Positions 1 through 8,607 of a DNA stretch of 64,000 nt are shown here, in pieces. The stretch's first letter is position 1. Each line of letters starts with the position of its first letter. The notes below the pieces were generated by a model. It was not told where the DNA came from. It saw only the letters and a program-made list of their open reading frames with translations, and did no database searches. The DNA is taken from assembly GCF_024158745.1 (NCBI RefSeq), contig NZ_JAMZAW010000005.1, positions 186,001-250,000 on the forward strand, written 5' to 3'. Source of the DNA: Paenibacillus tyrphae. Its GTDB lineage: Bacteria > Bacillota > Bacilli > Paenibacillales > NBRC-103111. The position numbers and the translations under genes were made by a program.

Positions 1-2
1 CC

Positions 3-407
3 GTGACCTGCACCGTCTTTTTTAGTCCGGATACCATTACCCACTTTAACGAGCCGTCGGTCAATGTGCTCAAAACGATGGAATTCCGGTTTATCGAACG
101 ACTGGAAATCGTTTTTCTCGCTTTCTTTATCCTTATGATTTCAACGACATGGCTGCCGGGGATGTACTTTTCCGTTTTCTCGATCAATTGGATGTTCGGC
201 AGAGAAGATCACCGTAAACTGCTTCAATGGCTTATGCTGCTTTTTGTCGTCGGCGTATTCTTTGTTAAGCCGACGTTCAACAAGACGGATAAATGGATTC
301 AAGTTGTCAACTTGATGGGAATATGCTTTGGTTATTTGTTACCTTATGTTTTGTGGCTGTACGTATGGCTTCACGATCGCCTGCAGCGGAGGCGAAGGGA
401 AACATGA
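3..407 (+). CDS. GerAB-family spore germination receptor subunit (3' end only)
   Basis: C-terminal third of an integral membrane B subunit of a GerA-type nutrient germinant receptor, which sits in the spore inner membrane. The reading frame is open to the left edge, so the first GTG here is not the true start. About 134 residues are visible, against roughly 365 for the family. They include the FIERLEIVFLAFFI stretch and two further hydrophobic segments ending in a basic tail (RLQRRRRET). The stop overlaps the GerAC start in an ATGA, as is usual in these tricistronic operons. The A subunit would lie outside the window. Confidence 0.85.
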   Translation: MTCTVFFSPDTITHFNEPSVNVLKTMEFRFIERLEIVFLAFFILMISTTWLPGMYFSVFSINWMFGREDHRKLLQWLMLLFVVGVFFVKPTFNKTDKWIQVVNLMGICFGYLLPYVLWLYVWLHDRLQRRRRET

Positions 408-1519
408 AGCGATGGGTACGGACGGCAGCATTGGCTCTCTGCGTGGCGGTATTGCCCGGATGTTGGGATCAGACGAATATCGAGAATTTGACGCTCGCTT
501 TAACGATAGGCCTCGATTTGGACGAGAAAGATAACTTGATGGTCTATATGGCCTCTCCTGTGTTCACTAAAGAAGCGAAGAAAAAAAATGAAGTCTACGG
601 ATTCCGTTCCAAAACGATCCGAACGTCAAGAAACAAATTCGATTCCGTCGTGACGGCCCTCACCGTCGGGGGGAAGTCGCAAGCACTGCTTCTCGGCAAG
701 CGTCTGGTGGAGCGGGCAGATTGGTTTCCTTTGACGGATGTCTTTTTCCGGGACGGGAAGCAAACCGTTAATGCCAAGGTTGTGTTTGTGGACGGCCTGG
801 TACGCGATGTGATACACCATTATCCTAGGGATAAGCCGCGTCTTTCTTTTCATCTGAGCAGGCTTCTCGATAAAAATAACCGGCGAAATTTCACCGTCCG
901 GACGACGCTTCAAAAGCTGCTCGATCAGAAGTATGAGAAGGGCATGACCATCTCCATTTCCGAGCTTAAATTGAACAAGGAACTCGAGGTAACGGGCACG
1001 GCGCTGCTGGATAACAAGGGCAAATACAAGGGTTCCCTGAATCAGCAGGAAAGCGCCATGCTGCTCATTCTGCAGCGGCGTACGGTAGACGAAGTTCCGT
1101 TCAATATTCACGTCCCGCATGAGCAGAAAAGCGGTGTTTTTGCATCGGATATTGTCAGCTTCAACGCAGGCACCGAGAAGGTCAAAATTAAAACGGCATA
1201 CAATGAAGGGAAGTTTCGTTTTGATGTCGCCATCCATTTGTCGGGAGCTTTGACGCAGAGATTGTTTCCTTTTGATTTTGCCAAAAAAGGAGGAGAGCTG
1301 GAAGCTGCGATTGAAAAGCAGTTGGAGAAGCAATTTTCGGATGTGTTGAAAAAATTCCAGAGCCAGAAGGTCGATCCGGTCGGCTTCGGCATCTATGCGC
1401 GGGCGCATCATTATAAGGAATATAAGCAAGTGCAGCAGCAATGGCCGGAGGTGTTCGCAAAAGCGGATGTGAACGTCAAGGTCAAGCTGACGCTCAAGAG
1501 CAGCGGGGCAACCAAGTGA
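404..1519 (+). CDS. GerAC-family spore germination lipoprotein
   Basis: C subunit of a GerA-type germinant receptor, a 371-residue lipoprotein of the spore inner membrane. The N-terminus is a type II signal peptide with lipobox LPGC followed by WDQTNIENL, the standard GerAC opening. The C-terminal part (VDPVGFG, then WPEVFAKADVNVKVKL) matches the conserved end of the family. The ATG at 404 overlaps the previous stop (ATGA) and follows GAAGGGA; an upstream in-frame start at 293 would lie inside gerAB and destroy the signal peptide. The ligand cannot be inferred. Confidence 0.92.
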   Translation: MKRWVRTAALALCVAVLPGCWDQTNIENLTLALTIGLDLDEKDNLMVYMASPVFTKEAKKKNEVYGFRSKTIRTSRNKFDSVVTALTVGGKSQALLLGKRLVERADWFPLTDVFFRDGKQTVNAKVVFVDGLVRDVIHHYPRDKPRLSFHLSRLLDKNNRRNFTVRTTLQKLLDQKYEKGMTISISELKLNKELEVTGTALLDNKGKYKGSLNQQESAMLLILQRRTVDEVPFNIHVPHEQKSGVFASDIVSFNAGTEKVKIKTAYNEGKFRFDVAIHLSGALTQRLFPFDFAKKGGELEAAIEKQLEKQFSDVLKKFQSQKVDPVGFGIYARAHHYKEYKQVQQQWPEVFAKADVNVKVKLTLKSSGATK

Positions 1520-1548
1520 TTGATGTTGCTCTCTGCGAGGAAGAAGGG

Positions 1549-1596
1549 CCCTCCCTCAGGCAAGCCGGATTGGCAAACCCGAGGAAGGGAAATTTT
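1549..1596 (+). terminator. candidate terminator between convergent gerAC and GH9 genes
   Basis: CCCTCCCTC can pair with GAGGAAGGG (8 of 9 positions) and is followed by AAATTTT. A short inner stem is also possible. The T-run is weak, so this is tentative. Confidence 0.4.
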
Positions 1597-1606
1597 GTGC
1601 GTTATT

Positions 1607-3802
1607 TCATGGATACACTTCGAATTCGAACAGTGAATACCCGTAGGCCGTGCCGCGTACGGTGCAGAGTACCCGGACATACCTTGCGTTCTGCGAGGCG
1701 AACGTGACTTCGTCCGTTCCGCCGTTGCCGCTGGTTGTCGTATATACGTCCGTCCAACCGGTTGCGTTATCCGACACTTGAATTTTGTACGCCGACGCGT
1801 AGGCGGCTTCACATTTCAGCTTGACTTTACTGACGGCCTTGGACGAGCCGAGATCGACATAGATCCATTGCGGATCCTTGCCTTCAACACTGGCCCACCG
1901 CGTGCCACCGTTGCCGTCCACCGCTTTGGACGCTTCGAAGCCCGAGCCTTCGACGGAGCTGGCGACAGCCGGCTTGCCGAGTGCCAGGTTGCCGCCTGTC
2001 GGCGGAGGCGTGACAGGCACCTCGTCGAGGATGGACGTAATGGCCAGCATATACCAGGCGGCGTGGGGAATCCACTGCTCCAGGCTGCGCCATCTCTCGC
2101 CGCCGGATTGGATGAAGTCGATGCCGGAGCCGTCGTTGTTTTTGGAGTGGATGCCGTTGCTGATCCCGCCGTCGAGGTCCGTATGGCCGTATTTCGTGCT
2201 GCCGTAATCCGGATGATTCGTCCCGAAGCCTCGCAGCATCGAGATGCCGTACGGGTTTTTCCCGAGAATCCAATCCAATTGATCGGCGTAATAGGTCCGG
2301 TACGTGCCTGGTAAATTCGCGCTGCCTGCGAAGGCGTATTTCCCGCCGATCAGCGACATGGCCGACAAGGACGACAGCCGCGCATTTTCCCCCTGCCACC
2401 AATAGTTCGATTCGTTCTGCCGCGGAATGAAGAAATCTTTGCGAATCTTGCCGTTGTGCTTGGTTACTTGTCTGGACAAGCCGAAGCCGTTCGGAACTTC
2501 GCCGGTAATGGCGATCAGATGGTTGATGTAATTTTTGATCGAGTCACTATTGGCCGTCTGCGAAGCCGCCGTATCCGTCTGTGCATAGAGAGCCAGCGCC
2601 AGCGCGGGCATTCCCGCCTCCGCCGCATGGTAGTACGGGCGCGAGCCGCCGTCCGCGTAATACCAGCCTTCCGTCTGCTGCCGGCCTACGATGCTCGCGG
2701 CCCGGGCGCGGGCGTCGGTCAGGTAAGTCTGGTTGTTCGTCGCTTTGTACAGTTCGATAGCCGCAATCAGGGCGCAGTAGTCGTCGATAATATTTTCGAC
2801 CCCGTTATCGGTATAGCTGGTGTTGTTCGTCTTCAGATGCGCGTAGGCGCTGACGGCCGCGTTCAAATAGTCGGCGCTGGTGAACGCCCCCGACAAGCCG
2901 AGTCTGGCGCTGGCCGCCAGCGCTGCGATCGCCATGCCGCCGCCTTCGCGGAAGGCAGCCTGGTAATTGGCCGACTTGTCGCCCGTGCTGTTGGAGTAGG
3001 CGGCGACGTACCGCTTGGATAAATCGCCCGTCCAGTTGTCGAACACGGTAACATAGAAGTACGGATTGTTCGCTTTCATGCGTACGAGGAAATCGGCGCC
3101 GAAAGCAGCTTCCTGCTCTAGAGCGGTCTTCTTGCCGATCGCATCGAGCTGCGCCGGGTAGCGGTCGCGAATGTAGGTCATTACCCAGACGACCAGCGGC
3201 GTTTGCTGCGGGGTCATAAAGTTGGTGTATTGGAGATGGCTCAAATATTTGGAGATATCGCCCGAAGCGTCGTACCAGCCGCCGCGCACGTCGCGGGTCT
3301 GAGCGGGACTGCTGCCGAACAGCTTCGCCTTGGCGTCGGCGTTCCATACGGCGCCGGCGTTGCGGCTTTTGAAGAAATAATCGAGCGCCGGGCCGAACGT
3401 CTTTTTGAACAGAAGGGCATCGTCGATGTCGAAGGCCGGAGATGTAACCGTGCCGCCCTGGACGATCCTGATTTTGTATTTGCCGGGCGTCCGGAACGCG
3501 GTGAAATCGAGTTTGGCGAATACCCGGTCGCTATACCACGAAGTCATGCTTTTCCAATCCGCGGCGGCGATGGCTCCTTGAAAGACGGACTGGGAAGTGG
3601 ATGCGTCGATGAGCTCAAACGATGTCGGCTTGGTACCGGAGGACGACCAATCGACGACGGCGGTTTTCGGATACGTTTTCTCGTAGCCGATCTGATTGAC
3701 GCGGATCGCATTGGCCGCGGCGTAGGACGAGCCGGGGTACACAACGAACGCCGACAGCACCATCAGACAGCTCAGGACCAGCATCATGATTCGCTTTCTC
3801 AT
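1607..3802 (-). CDS. secreted glycoside hydrolase family 9 with C-terminal F5/8-type C domain
   Basis: Exported 731-residue GH9 glycosidase, probably acting on a beta-glucan or related oligosaccharide. A Sec signal peptide (ending SSYAAA) is followed by an N-terminal Ig-like CelD_N domain (about 30-115), a GH9 catalytic domain (about 120-590) and a discoidin/CBM32-like F5/8 type C domain (about 600-731, starting NLALGKPAVASS). The catalytic region has GGWYDASGD (D178/D182) and the late acid-like E575 in SLEQWIPHAAW. The ATG at 3802 follows AAAGGAGG with a 7-nt spacer; a start 12 codons upstream lacks such a site. It is the last gene of the minus-strand sugar-uptake locus, 46 nt after the permease. 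Substrate is not determinable here. Confidence 0.88.
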   Translation of the reverse strand: MRKRIMMLVLSCLMVLSAFVVYPGSSYAAANAIRVNQIGYEKTYPKTAVVDWSSSGTKPTSFELIDASTSQSVFQGAIAAADWKSMTSWYSDRVFAKLDFTAFRTPGKYKIRIVQGGTVTSPAFDIDDALLFKKTFGPALDYFFKSRNAGAVWNADAKAKLFGSSPAQTRDVRGGWYDASGDISKYLSHLQYTNFMTPQQTPLVVWVMTYIRDRYPAQLDAIGKKTALEQEAAFGADFLVRMKANNPYFYVTVFDNWTGDLSKRYVAAYSNSTGDKSANYQAAFREGGGMAIAALAASARLGLSGAFTSADYLNAAVSAYAHLKTNNTSYTDNGVENIIDDYCALIAAIELYKATNNQTYLTDARARAASIVGRQQTEGWYYADGGSRPYYHAAEAGMPALALALYAQTDTAASQTANSDSIKNYINHLIAITGEVPNGFGLSRQVTKHNGKIRKDFFIPRQNESNYWWQGENARLSSLSAMSLIGGKYAFAGSANLPGTYRTYYADQLDWILGKNPYGISMLRGFGTNHPDYGSTKYGHTDLDGGISNGIHSKNNDGSGIDFIQSGGERWRSLEQWIPHAAWYMLAITSILDEVPVTPPPTGGNLALGKPAVASSVEGSGFEASKAVDGNGGTRWASVEGKDPQWIYVDLGSSKAVSKVKLKCEAAYASAYKIQVSDNATGWTDVYTTTSGNGGTDEVTFASQNARYVRVLCTVRGTAYGYSLFEFEVYP

Positions 3803-3848
3803 GAAACAGCCTCCTTTGATTGTTTGTTGTGTAAACAACGGCGGGCCG

Positions 3849-4694
3849 TTACTCCTTGACCCCTCCGGCCGTCATGCCGTGAACGAGAAAACGCTGCAGG
3901 AAGAAGGCAATGAGCAGCGGAGGGATGGAAGCGACGACGCCGCCGGTGGCCACCATGCCGAAATCGACCGCATGCTTGCCGCTGAACTCCGAGATGGCGA
4001 CGGAGATCGTCTTGGAGTCGAGCGTGGAGGTGAATAGCAGGCCGAAGAAGAAATCGTCCCAGGACAGCAGGAACACGAAGATCAGGGTGGCGACGATGCC
4101 GGGCCTGACCATCGGAACGACGACCAGGCGAAGCGTTTGCAGCCGGGTACAGCCGTCCAGCGCGGCGGCTTCGTAGAATTCGTGGGACAATTGCTTGAAG
4201 TAGCTCTGCATAATCCAGATGACGAACGGGATCGTGAATGACAAATTCAAGAGCACGAGCGTTGCTTTGGAGTCGAGCAGGCCCAGTTGGTCCACCGTCA
4301 TATATAAGGGGATGACGATCACGATGGACGGAATCATGTACGTGAACAAAAACAAGTAAATGAGCGGCTGTCGAAAGGTAAAGCGGTACTTCGCGAAAGC
4401 ATGAGCGGCCAAGCCCCCCACGATCAGAGCGATCAAGGTAACAAAAGCGGCTACGGTCAAGCTGTTCTTCATCGAAATGCGGAAGGCGTAGGCCATATCG
4501 TTGTCCGGATTCGTGAAAATATCGCTATACCGCACAAGCGTCACCCGCTCCGGAATCCAGCGCAGCGGGACACTCTGCAGATCGACCTGATACGAAATGC
4601 TGGACAGCAGCAGCCACGCGAAGGGAGCCAGCGTGCAGAAGGCGACGGCCAGTCCGAACGCATACTGGACGAAAGTCAGCGTTCTCGATTTCAT
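3849..4694 (-). CDS. carbohydrate ABC transporter permease, MalG type
   Basis: Inner-membrane permease (281 residues) of a CUT1-type sugar importer. It has about six hydrophobic segments and the EAA loop EFYEAAALDGCTRLQTLRLV followed by a VVPMVRPG-type turn, where the ATPase docks. It ends HGMTAGGVKE, as is typical of MalG/UgpE/MsmG proteins. Its ATG overlaps the stop of the MalF-type gene by 4 nt, so the two permeases are translationally coupled. No ATPase gene is present in the locus, so a shared MsmX-like ATPase encoded elsewhere is probably used, as is common in Bacillales. Confidence 0.92.
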   Translation of the reverse strand: MKSRTLTFVQYAFGLAVAFCTLAPFAWLLLSSISYQVDLQSVPLRWIPERVTLVRYSDIFTNPDNDMAYAFRISMKNSLTVAAFVTLIALIVGGLAAHAFAKYRFTFRQPLIYLFLFTYMIPSIVIVIPLYMTVDQLGLLDSKATLVLLNLSFTIPFVIWIMQSYFKQLSHEFYEAAALDGCTRLQTLRLVVVPMVRPGIVATLIFVFLLSWDDFFFGLLFTSTLDSKTISVAISEFSGKHAVDFGMVATGGVVASIPPLLIAFFLQRFLVHGMTAGGVKE

Positions 4695-5578
4695 GTCTTC
4701 GCCTCCCCGGTGCCGAACCCTTTCACGTAAGCGAACGTCAGCAGGGCGATGAAAGCGGCGATCAGGTAAGACAGTGTCGCCCCTTCGGAAAACTGGAGGC
4801 TGGTGAATGCTTTAATGTAGGTCATATAGTTAACGACCATCGTTCCGTTAGCGGGCCCGCCTTGGGTCAAAACGAAGATCAGGTCGAACACCTTGAACGT
4901 TTCCATCGTCCGCATGACGATAAGGAACAGGAACGTCGATTTCAGATACGGCAGCGTAAGGACGGCGAATCTGCGCAGCAGGCCGGCGCCGTCGATATTC
5001 GCCGCTTCGTAGACGCTTTTGTTCGTGAGCTGCAGGGAGGCGAGGATGAAGATGGCGACGAACGGCGTCATTTTCCATACGTCGGCGAGGATCACCATGT
5101 TCATGGCCGTCCAAGGGCTGCTGAGCCACGGCCGATACGCATCGATGAGGTGGAGCTGGGTCAGCAGAGCGTTCAGCGCCCCGTACTCCGGGTGGTAAAT
5201 CCATTTCCACATCGCGCCGTTGACGATGGTCGGCACGGCCCAGGGCAGGATGATGACGGAGCGCAAAAAGCGGACGCCGGCGAATTTCTCGTTGAGCAGC
5301 AGCGCGATCATCGTGCCGAGCAGCAGCTCCGCCGCGATGGAGACGGCCGCGAAATAAGCGGTTCGTCCGAAGGCCGACCAGACGTCGGGATTGCCGAGGA
5401 CGGAGGCGTAATTGCTCAGCCCGACGAACTCGCCCGATCCGGACGAGGTCAGGTTCCGGTCCTGCACGCTGTACAGCAGCGTTTGGATCAGCGGAAGCAG
5501 GACAATGCCGAACACCAGCACGAAGGCAGGAGCGACGCTGAATAGGCCGAAGGCTTGCTCGCCCGTTCTTTTTTTCAT
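4691..5578 (-). CDS. carbohydrate ABC transporter permease, MalF type
   Basis: Partner permease (295 residues) of the CUT1 importer. It has a long first periplasm-side loop, about six membrane segments and the EAA-loop equivalent VYEAANIDGAGLLRRFAVLTLP. ATG 5578 (MKKRTGEQ) is preferred over an in-frame ATG three codons upstream because AAGGAG lies only 2 nt from that upstream codon but 11 nt from this one. It follows the solute-binding protein gene by about 50 nt. Confidence 0.9.
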   Translation of the reverse strand: MKKRTGEQAFGLFSVAPAFVLVFGIVLLPLIQTLLYSVQDRNLTSSGSGEFVGLSNYASVLGNPDVWSAFGRTAYFAAVSIAAELLLGTMIALLLNEKFAGVRFLRSVIILPWAVPTIVNGAMWKWIYHPEYGALNALLTQLHLIDAYRPWLSSPWTAMNMVILADVWKMTPFVAIFILASLQLTNKSVYEAANIDGAGLLRRFAVLTLPYLKSTFLFLIVMRTMETFKVFDLIFVLTQGGPANGTMVVNYMTYIKAFTSLQFSEGATLSYLIAAFIALLTFAYVKGFGTGEAKT

Positions 5579-5630
5579 AAATAGCATCTCTCCTTGGCTA
5601 GGCAGGGGCGGCGAAGCGCCCCGTTATTCA

Positions 5631-6920
5631 TTATTTCGCGATCTCCTCGACTACTTTGGCTTGCAGGTCGTCGAGCGCCTTCTGCGGCGTCGCTTTGTCG
5701 AGCAGCGCCTGATGGACGGAAACTTGCAGCTCGGTGGAAAATTGGCCGTACCAAGGCACTTGCGCACGGTTGACGATATGCTCGTACTGCTTCTTGGACA
5801 CTTCGATCAGCTGCGGATTCGTCCCGGTGACGGCGCTGTCGTTGAACAGCGATTTCCAGATCGGCAGCGCGCTTTGGGCATGCTTCTTCTGGAACTCCTT
5901 TGAAGACAGGAACTGGATGAATTTCCAGGCCTCGTCGGGATGCTTGCTTTTCTTGGAGATCGCCAGTCCCATGCCTCCGTTCGTCGTGGCGCTCGGCTTT
6001 TTGGCCGTTCCGGGCACGGCGGCAATGCCGACCTTGCCTACGACCTTCGACTCCTTCGGGTCGTTCGCCATGTCGTACATGTAAGTCCAGTTCAAGGCGA
6101 AGGCGGCTTTGCCGCTGGAAAATACGCCCCGCACATCCTCCTCCAAATATTCCACGGAGCTCGGATTCGTCAGCCCGTCCTTGATCGACTTTTGCATAAA
6201 GGCGAGTGCTTCGACGTTCTCGGGCGTCTGGATCGTCGGCTTGCCGTCCTTCACAAACTCGCCGCCGAAGGAGCCTGCGATCATCGTGAAGTCTACCGAC
6301 AAGGCTTCCGCCTGCTTCCACGACCAGACGATCGGATGCTCGACGATTTTTTTCTCCTTCAGCGTTTTGGACGCGGCGATCAGTTCGTCCCACGTCTTGG
6401 GCACTGCGGCAATTCCCGCTTTCTCCAGCATTTCCTTGTTGTAGAACAAATACTTGACGTCGTTGAGCCACGGCATGCCGTACAGCTTGCCGTCGGCGCG
6501 CATCGCGCTCAGCGCGCCTTCGAAGATGTCGCCGCGCTCGGTGTCCGATACTTTACCCGTCACATCGAGCAGCAGATTCGCTTTGACGAATTTGGCGGTC
6601 CACGGCGCATCGATCAGCATGACATCGTAGCTGCCTCCGCTGACGAGAATTTTTTGCTCCAGCGCCTCGTACGGTACGAAAGTGGCTTCGATCTTAATGT
6701 TGGGATTGGCTTTGATGAACGCGTCGACCGCTTCCTTGATCGCTTCCTCGCTGTAGCCCGCCTGCTTCATGAAGATGGCGTTCAGGGAAACGCTTTCTTT
6801 TTTCTGGCTTTCTTCTTTCTTCTCCGGCGCAGTTGCGGCGGGTGTCGTCGATGCGGCGCATCCGGCGAGCAGACCGGCCGCCGCGCAGATGTTCAGCAAG
6901 GCCACAAGCTTCTTGGTCAT
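5631..6920 (-). CDS. sugar ABC transporter solute-binding lipoprotein
   Basis: Extracellular substrate-binding lipoprotein (429 residues, SBP family 1/MsmE-like) that captures a sugar for the MalF/MalG permeases next door. A type II signal peptide with lipobox LLAGC leads into a Thr/Ala/Lys/Glu-rich linker. The mature part shows the family pattern FVPYEALEQKILVSGGSYDVMLID near the N-terminus and NGGMGLAISKKSKHPDEAWKF later on. AAGGGGG precedes the ATG by 9 nt. Its position beside YesM/YesN-type regulators and GH9 suggests uptake of oligosaccharides released by the hydrolase. Confidence 0.93.
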   Translation of the reverse strand: MTKKLVALLNICAAAGLLAGCAASTTPAATAPEKKEESQKKESVSLNAIFMKQAGYSEEAIKEAVDAFIKANPNIKIEATFVPYEALEQKILVSGGSYDVMLIDAPWTAKFVKANLLLDVTGKVSDTERGDIFEGALSAMRADGKLYGMPWLNDVKYLFYNKEMLEKAGIAAVPKTWDELIAASKTLKEKKIVEHPIVWSWKQAEALSVDFTMIAGSFGGEFVKDGKPTIQTPENVEALAFMQKSIKDGLTNPSSVEYLEEDVRGVFSSGKAAFALNWTYMYDMANDPKESKVVGKVGIAAVPGTAKKPSATTNGGMGLAISKKSKHPDEAWKFIQFLSSKEFQKKHAQSALPIWKSLFNDSAVTGTNPQLIEVSKKQYEHIVNRAQVPWYGQFSTELQVSVHQALLDKATPQKALDDLQAKVVEEIAK

Positions 6921-6999
6921 AGACGGCTTCCCCCTTGAAGGATAATGATTTTATGGTAAAGCAAGCAAGGGCGAATGGAAATGAACGATCCTTGCGCGA

Positions 7000-8607
7000 T
7001 TATGGACGATTCTGATTTTTTAGCGCCTGCTTCTTGTAATCGGTCGGGCTTTGGCCGTACAGCCTGCGGAACAGGCGGTTGAAATAAAACGGGTCCGGAA
7101 TGCCGACATTTTCGGCGACCGCTTTGACACTCAGGTCCGGATTTTTCAGCAGCTCCCTGGCCCGCTCCATGCGCAGCCCGTTCAAGTAGCCGACGATTGT
7201 TTGGCCGGTCTCGTTCTTGAACAGGCGGGACATGTGGCTTTCGTTCAATTTGACGTGCCGGGCGATGGCCTCCAGCGTCACTTTCCGGTCGATATGTAGG
7301 AGCAAATATTCGATGATCTCGCGCACTTCCTTGCGGTATTTCCGTGCGGAGGGGAGAGGTGCGCGGTGTTCAAGGCAACGCAGCGCCTCTTCGAACGCGG
7401 CCCGGAACTCGCCGGCAGTTCCCGCTTGCGCAAGCGAATCGCGGTACGTCCCCGACAGAGTGCAGCTCCCGCCGGTCCCTGCGGTAGCCGCCTCCCAGCA
7501 GTCGATCACCGTCAAGGCGCTCCGCGCCAGCAGGGAAGGATGAAGCCGCGCCTCTCCCGCCGCTTCCAGCAAAGCTTCCATGGCGTCGGCCAAGCCGTCG
7601 GTTTCGCCGGAACGAATCCGCGCGATCATGTCGTCCTGCAGCCGCACGATAGGCGGAGGCAGAGAACCGTCGTGGCAGCCGCTCTCCCCGGCGTGCATGA
7701 CGACCGGGGCCGGAAGGTAGAAGCGGATGCCCGCCGCCCGCTTGCAGGCGCGGTAAGCCCCGCTTATGTGACACAGCCCGGTGAACGGCTCGCTGACGAC
7801 GAGATTGACCTCCATATTCAAGTACATCCGCAGCATGTCCGCGATCTGCTTGGCGAGCTGCATTTTGCCGCCGGCGGTGGCGTACCGCCCTTGTCCAGAG
7901 AGCAGCACCATATACTCCCGGCCGGCGATTTCCGCGAACTCGCCCACGGGCAGGCCGGTCATCAGCTCGGATACGATGTTGCGGATGGAGAACGACATCA
8001 GCTGCTTTTGGCTCCATTTGTTCCGGTCATACCGGTCGACGTGCAGGTACAGCAGGAACAGCGGCCGCTCGCCGGGCTCGATCTTGAGACGGCTCGCCTG
8101 CCGTGCCAGCTCGTTATCGGATAGCGGTTCGCCATGGATCAGTTCTTGGAAAAAGCGGTTTTTTGATAGCCGATAGCCTTCCATCACCGCTTCCGTCTTG
8201 ATCCGGTCTGCTTCTCTCTCCTGGCGCTCGGCGAGGATGAGCTCGCGGGTTTTGCCAAGCACAGCCAGCAGCTCCTCCGCTTTCAGGGTCACCTTCAGCA
8301 AGTAATCGAGCGCGCCGAGCTTCAGCGCCTCGCGCACCAGCGCGTATTCGTCGTAGTTGCTCAAAGCGATGATTTTGCCGCGAAACCGGGGGCGGTTTCG
8401 CAGCTCCTGGATCAGCTCAAGTCCGTCCATCCGCGGCATCCGCAGATCGGTGATGACGATGTCCGGTTCCAGCCGGTCGATCATGCCGAGCGCCGTCAGC
8501 CCGTCCTCCGCCCCACCGCACAGCTCGTAGCCGTGCTCCTCCCACGGAATCATCATGTTCAGCCCGATGCGGAGCATTTTTTCATCGTCTACGATCATGA
8601 CCTTCAT
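7000..8607 (-). CDS. AraC-type response regulator (YesN-like)
   Basis: Cytoplasmic response regulator of 535 residues. A receiver domain (MIVDDEK, phosphoacceptor D54 in ITDLRMPRMDG, conserved Lys in LLKVT) is joined by a long middle region to a C-terminal AraC/XylS double helix-turn-helix (MERARELLKNPDLSVKAVAENVGIPDPFYFNRLFRRLYGQSP region, about 440-530). ATG 8607 follows GGGGGAG by 6 nt and overlaps the kinase gene by 26 nt, indicating coupling; a TTG five codons upstream is less likely. It probably activates the adjacent sugar transporter/GH9 genes. Confidence 0.92.
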   Translation of the reverse strand: MKVMIVDDEKMLRIGLNMMIPWEEHGYELCGGAEDGLTALGMIDRLEPDIVITDLRMPRMDGLELIQELRNRPRFRGKIIALSNYDEYALVREALKLGALDYLLKVTLKAEELLAVLGKTRELILAERQEREADRIKTEAVMEGYRLSKNRFFQELIHGEPLSDNELARQASRLKIEPGERPLFLLYLHVDRYDRNKWSQKQLMSFSIRNIVSELMTGLPVGEFAEIAGREYMVLLSGQGRYATAGGKMQLAKQIADMLRMYLNMEVNLVVSEPFTGLCHISGAYRACKRAAGIRFYLPAPVVMHAGESGCHDGSLPPPIVRLQDDMIARIRSGETDGLADAMEALLEAAGEARLHPSLLARSALTVIDCWEAATAGTGGSCTLSGTYRDSLAQAGTAGEFRAAFEEALRCLEHRAPLPSARKYRKEVREIIEYLLLHIDRKVTLEAIARHVKLNESHMSRLFKNETGQTIVGYLNGLRMERARELLKNPDLSVKAVAENVGIPDPFYFNRLFRRLYGQSPTDYKKQALKNQNRP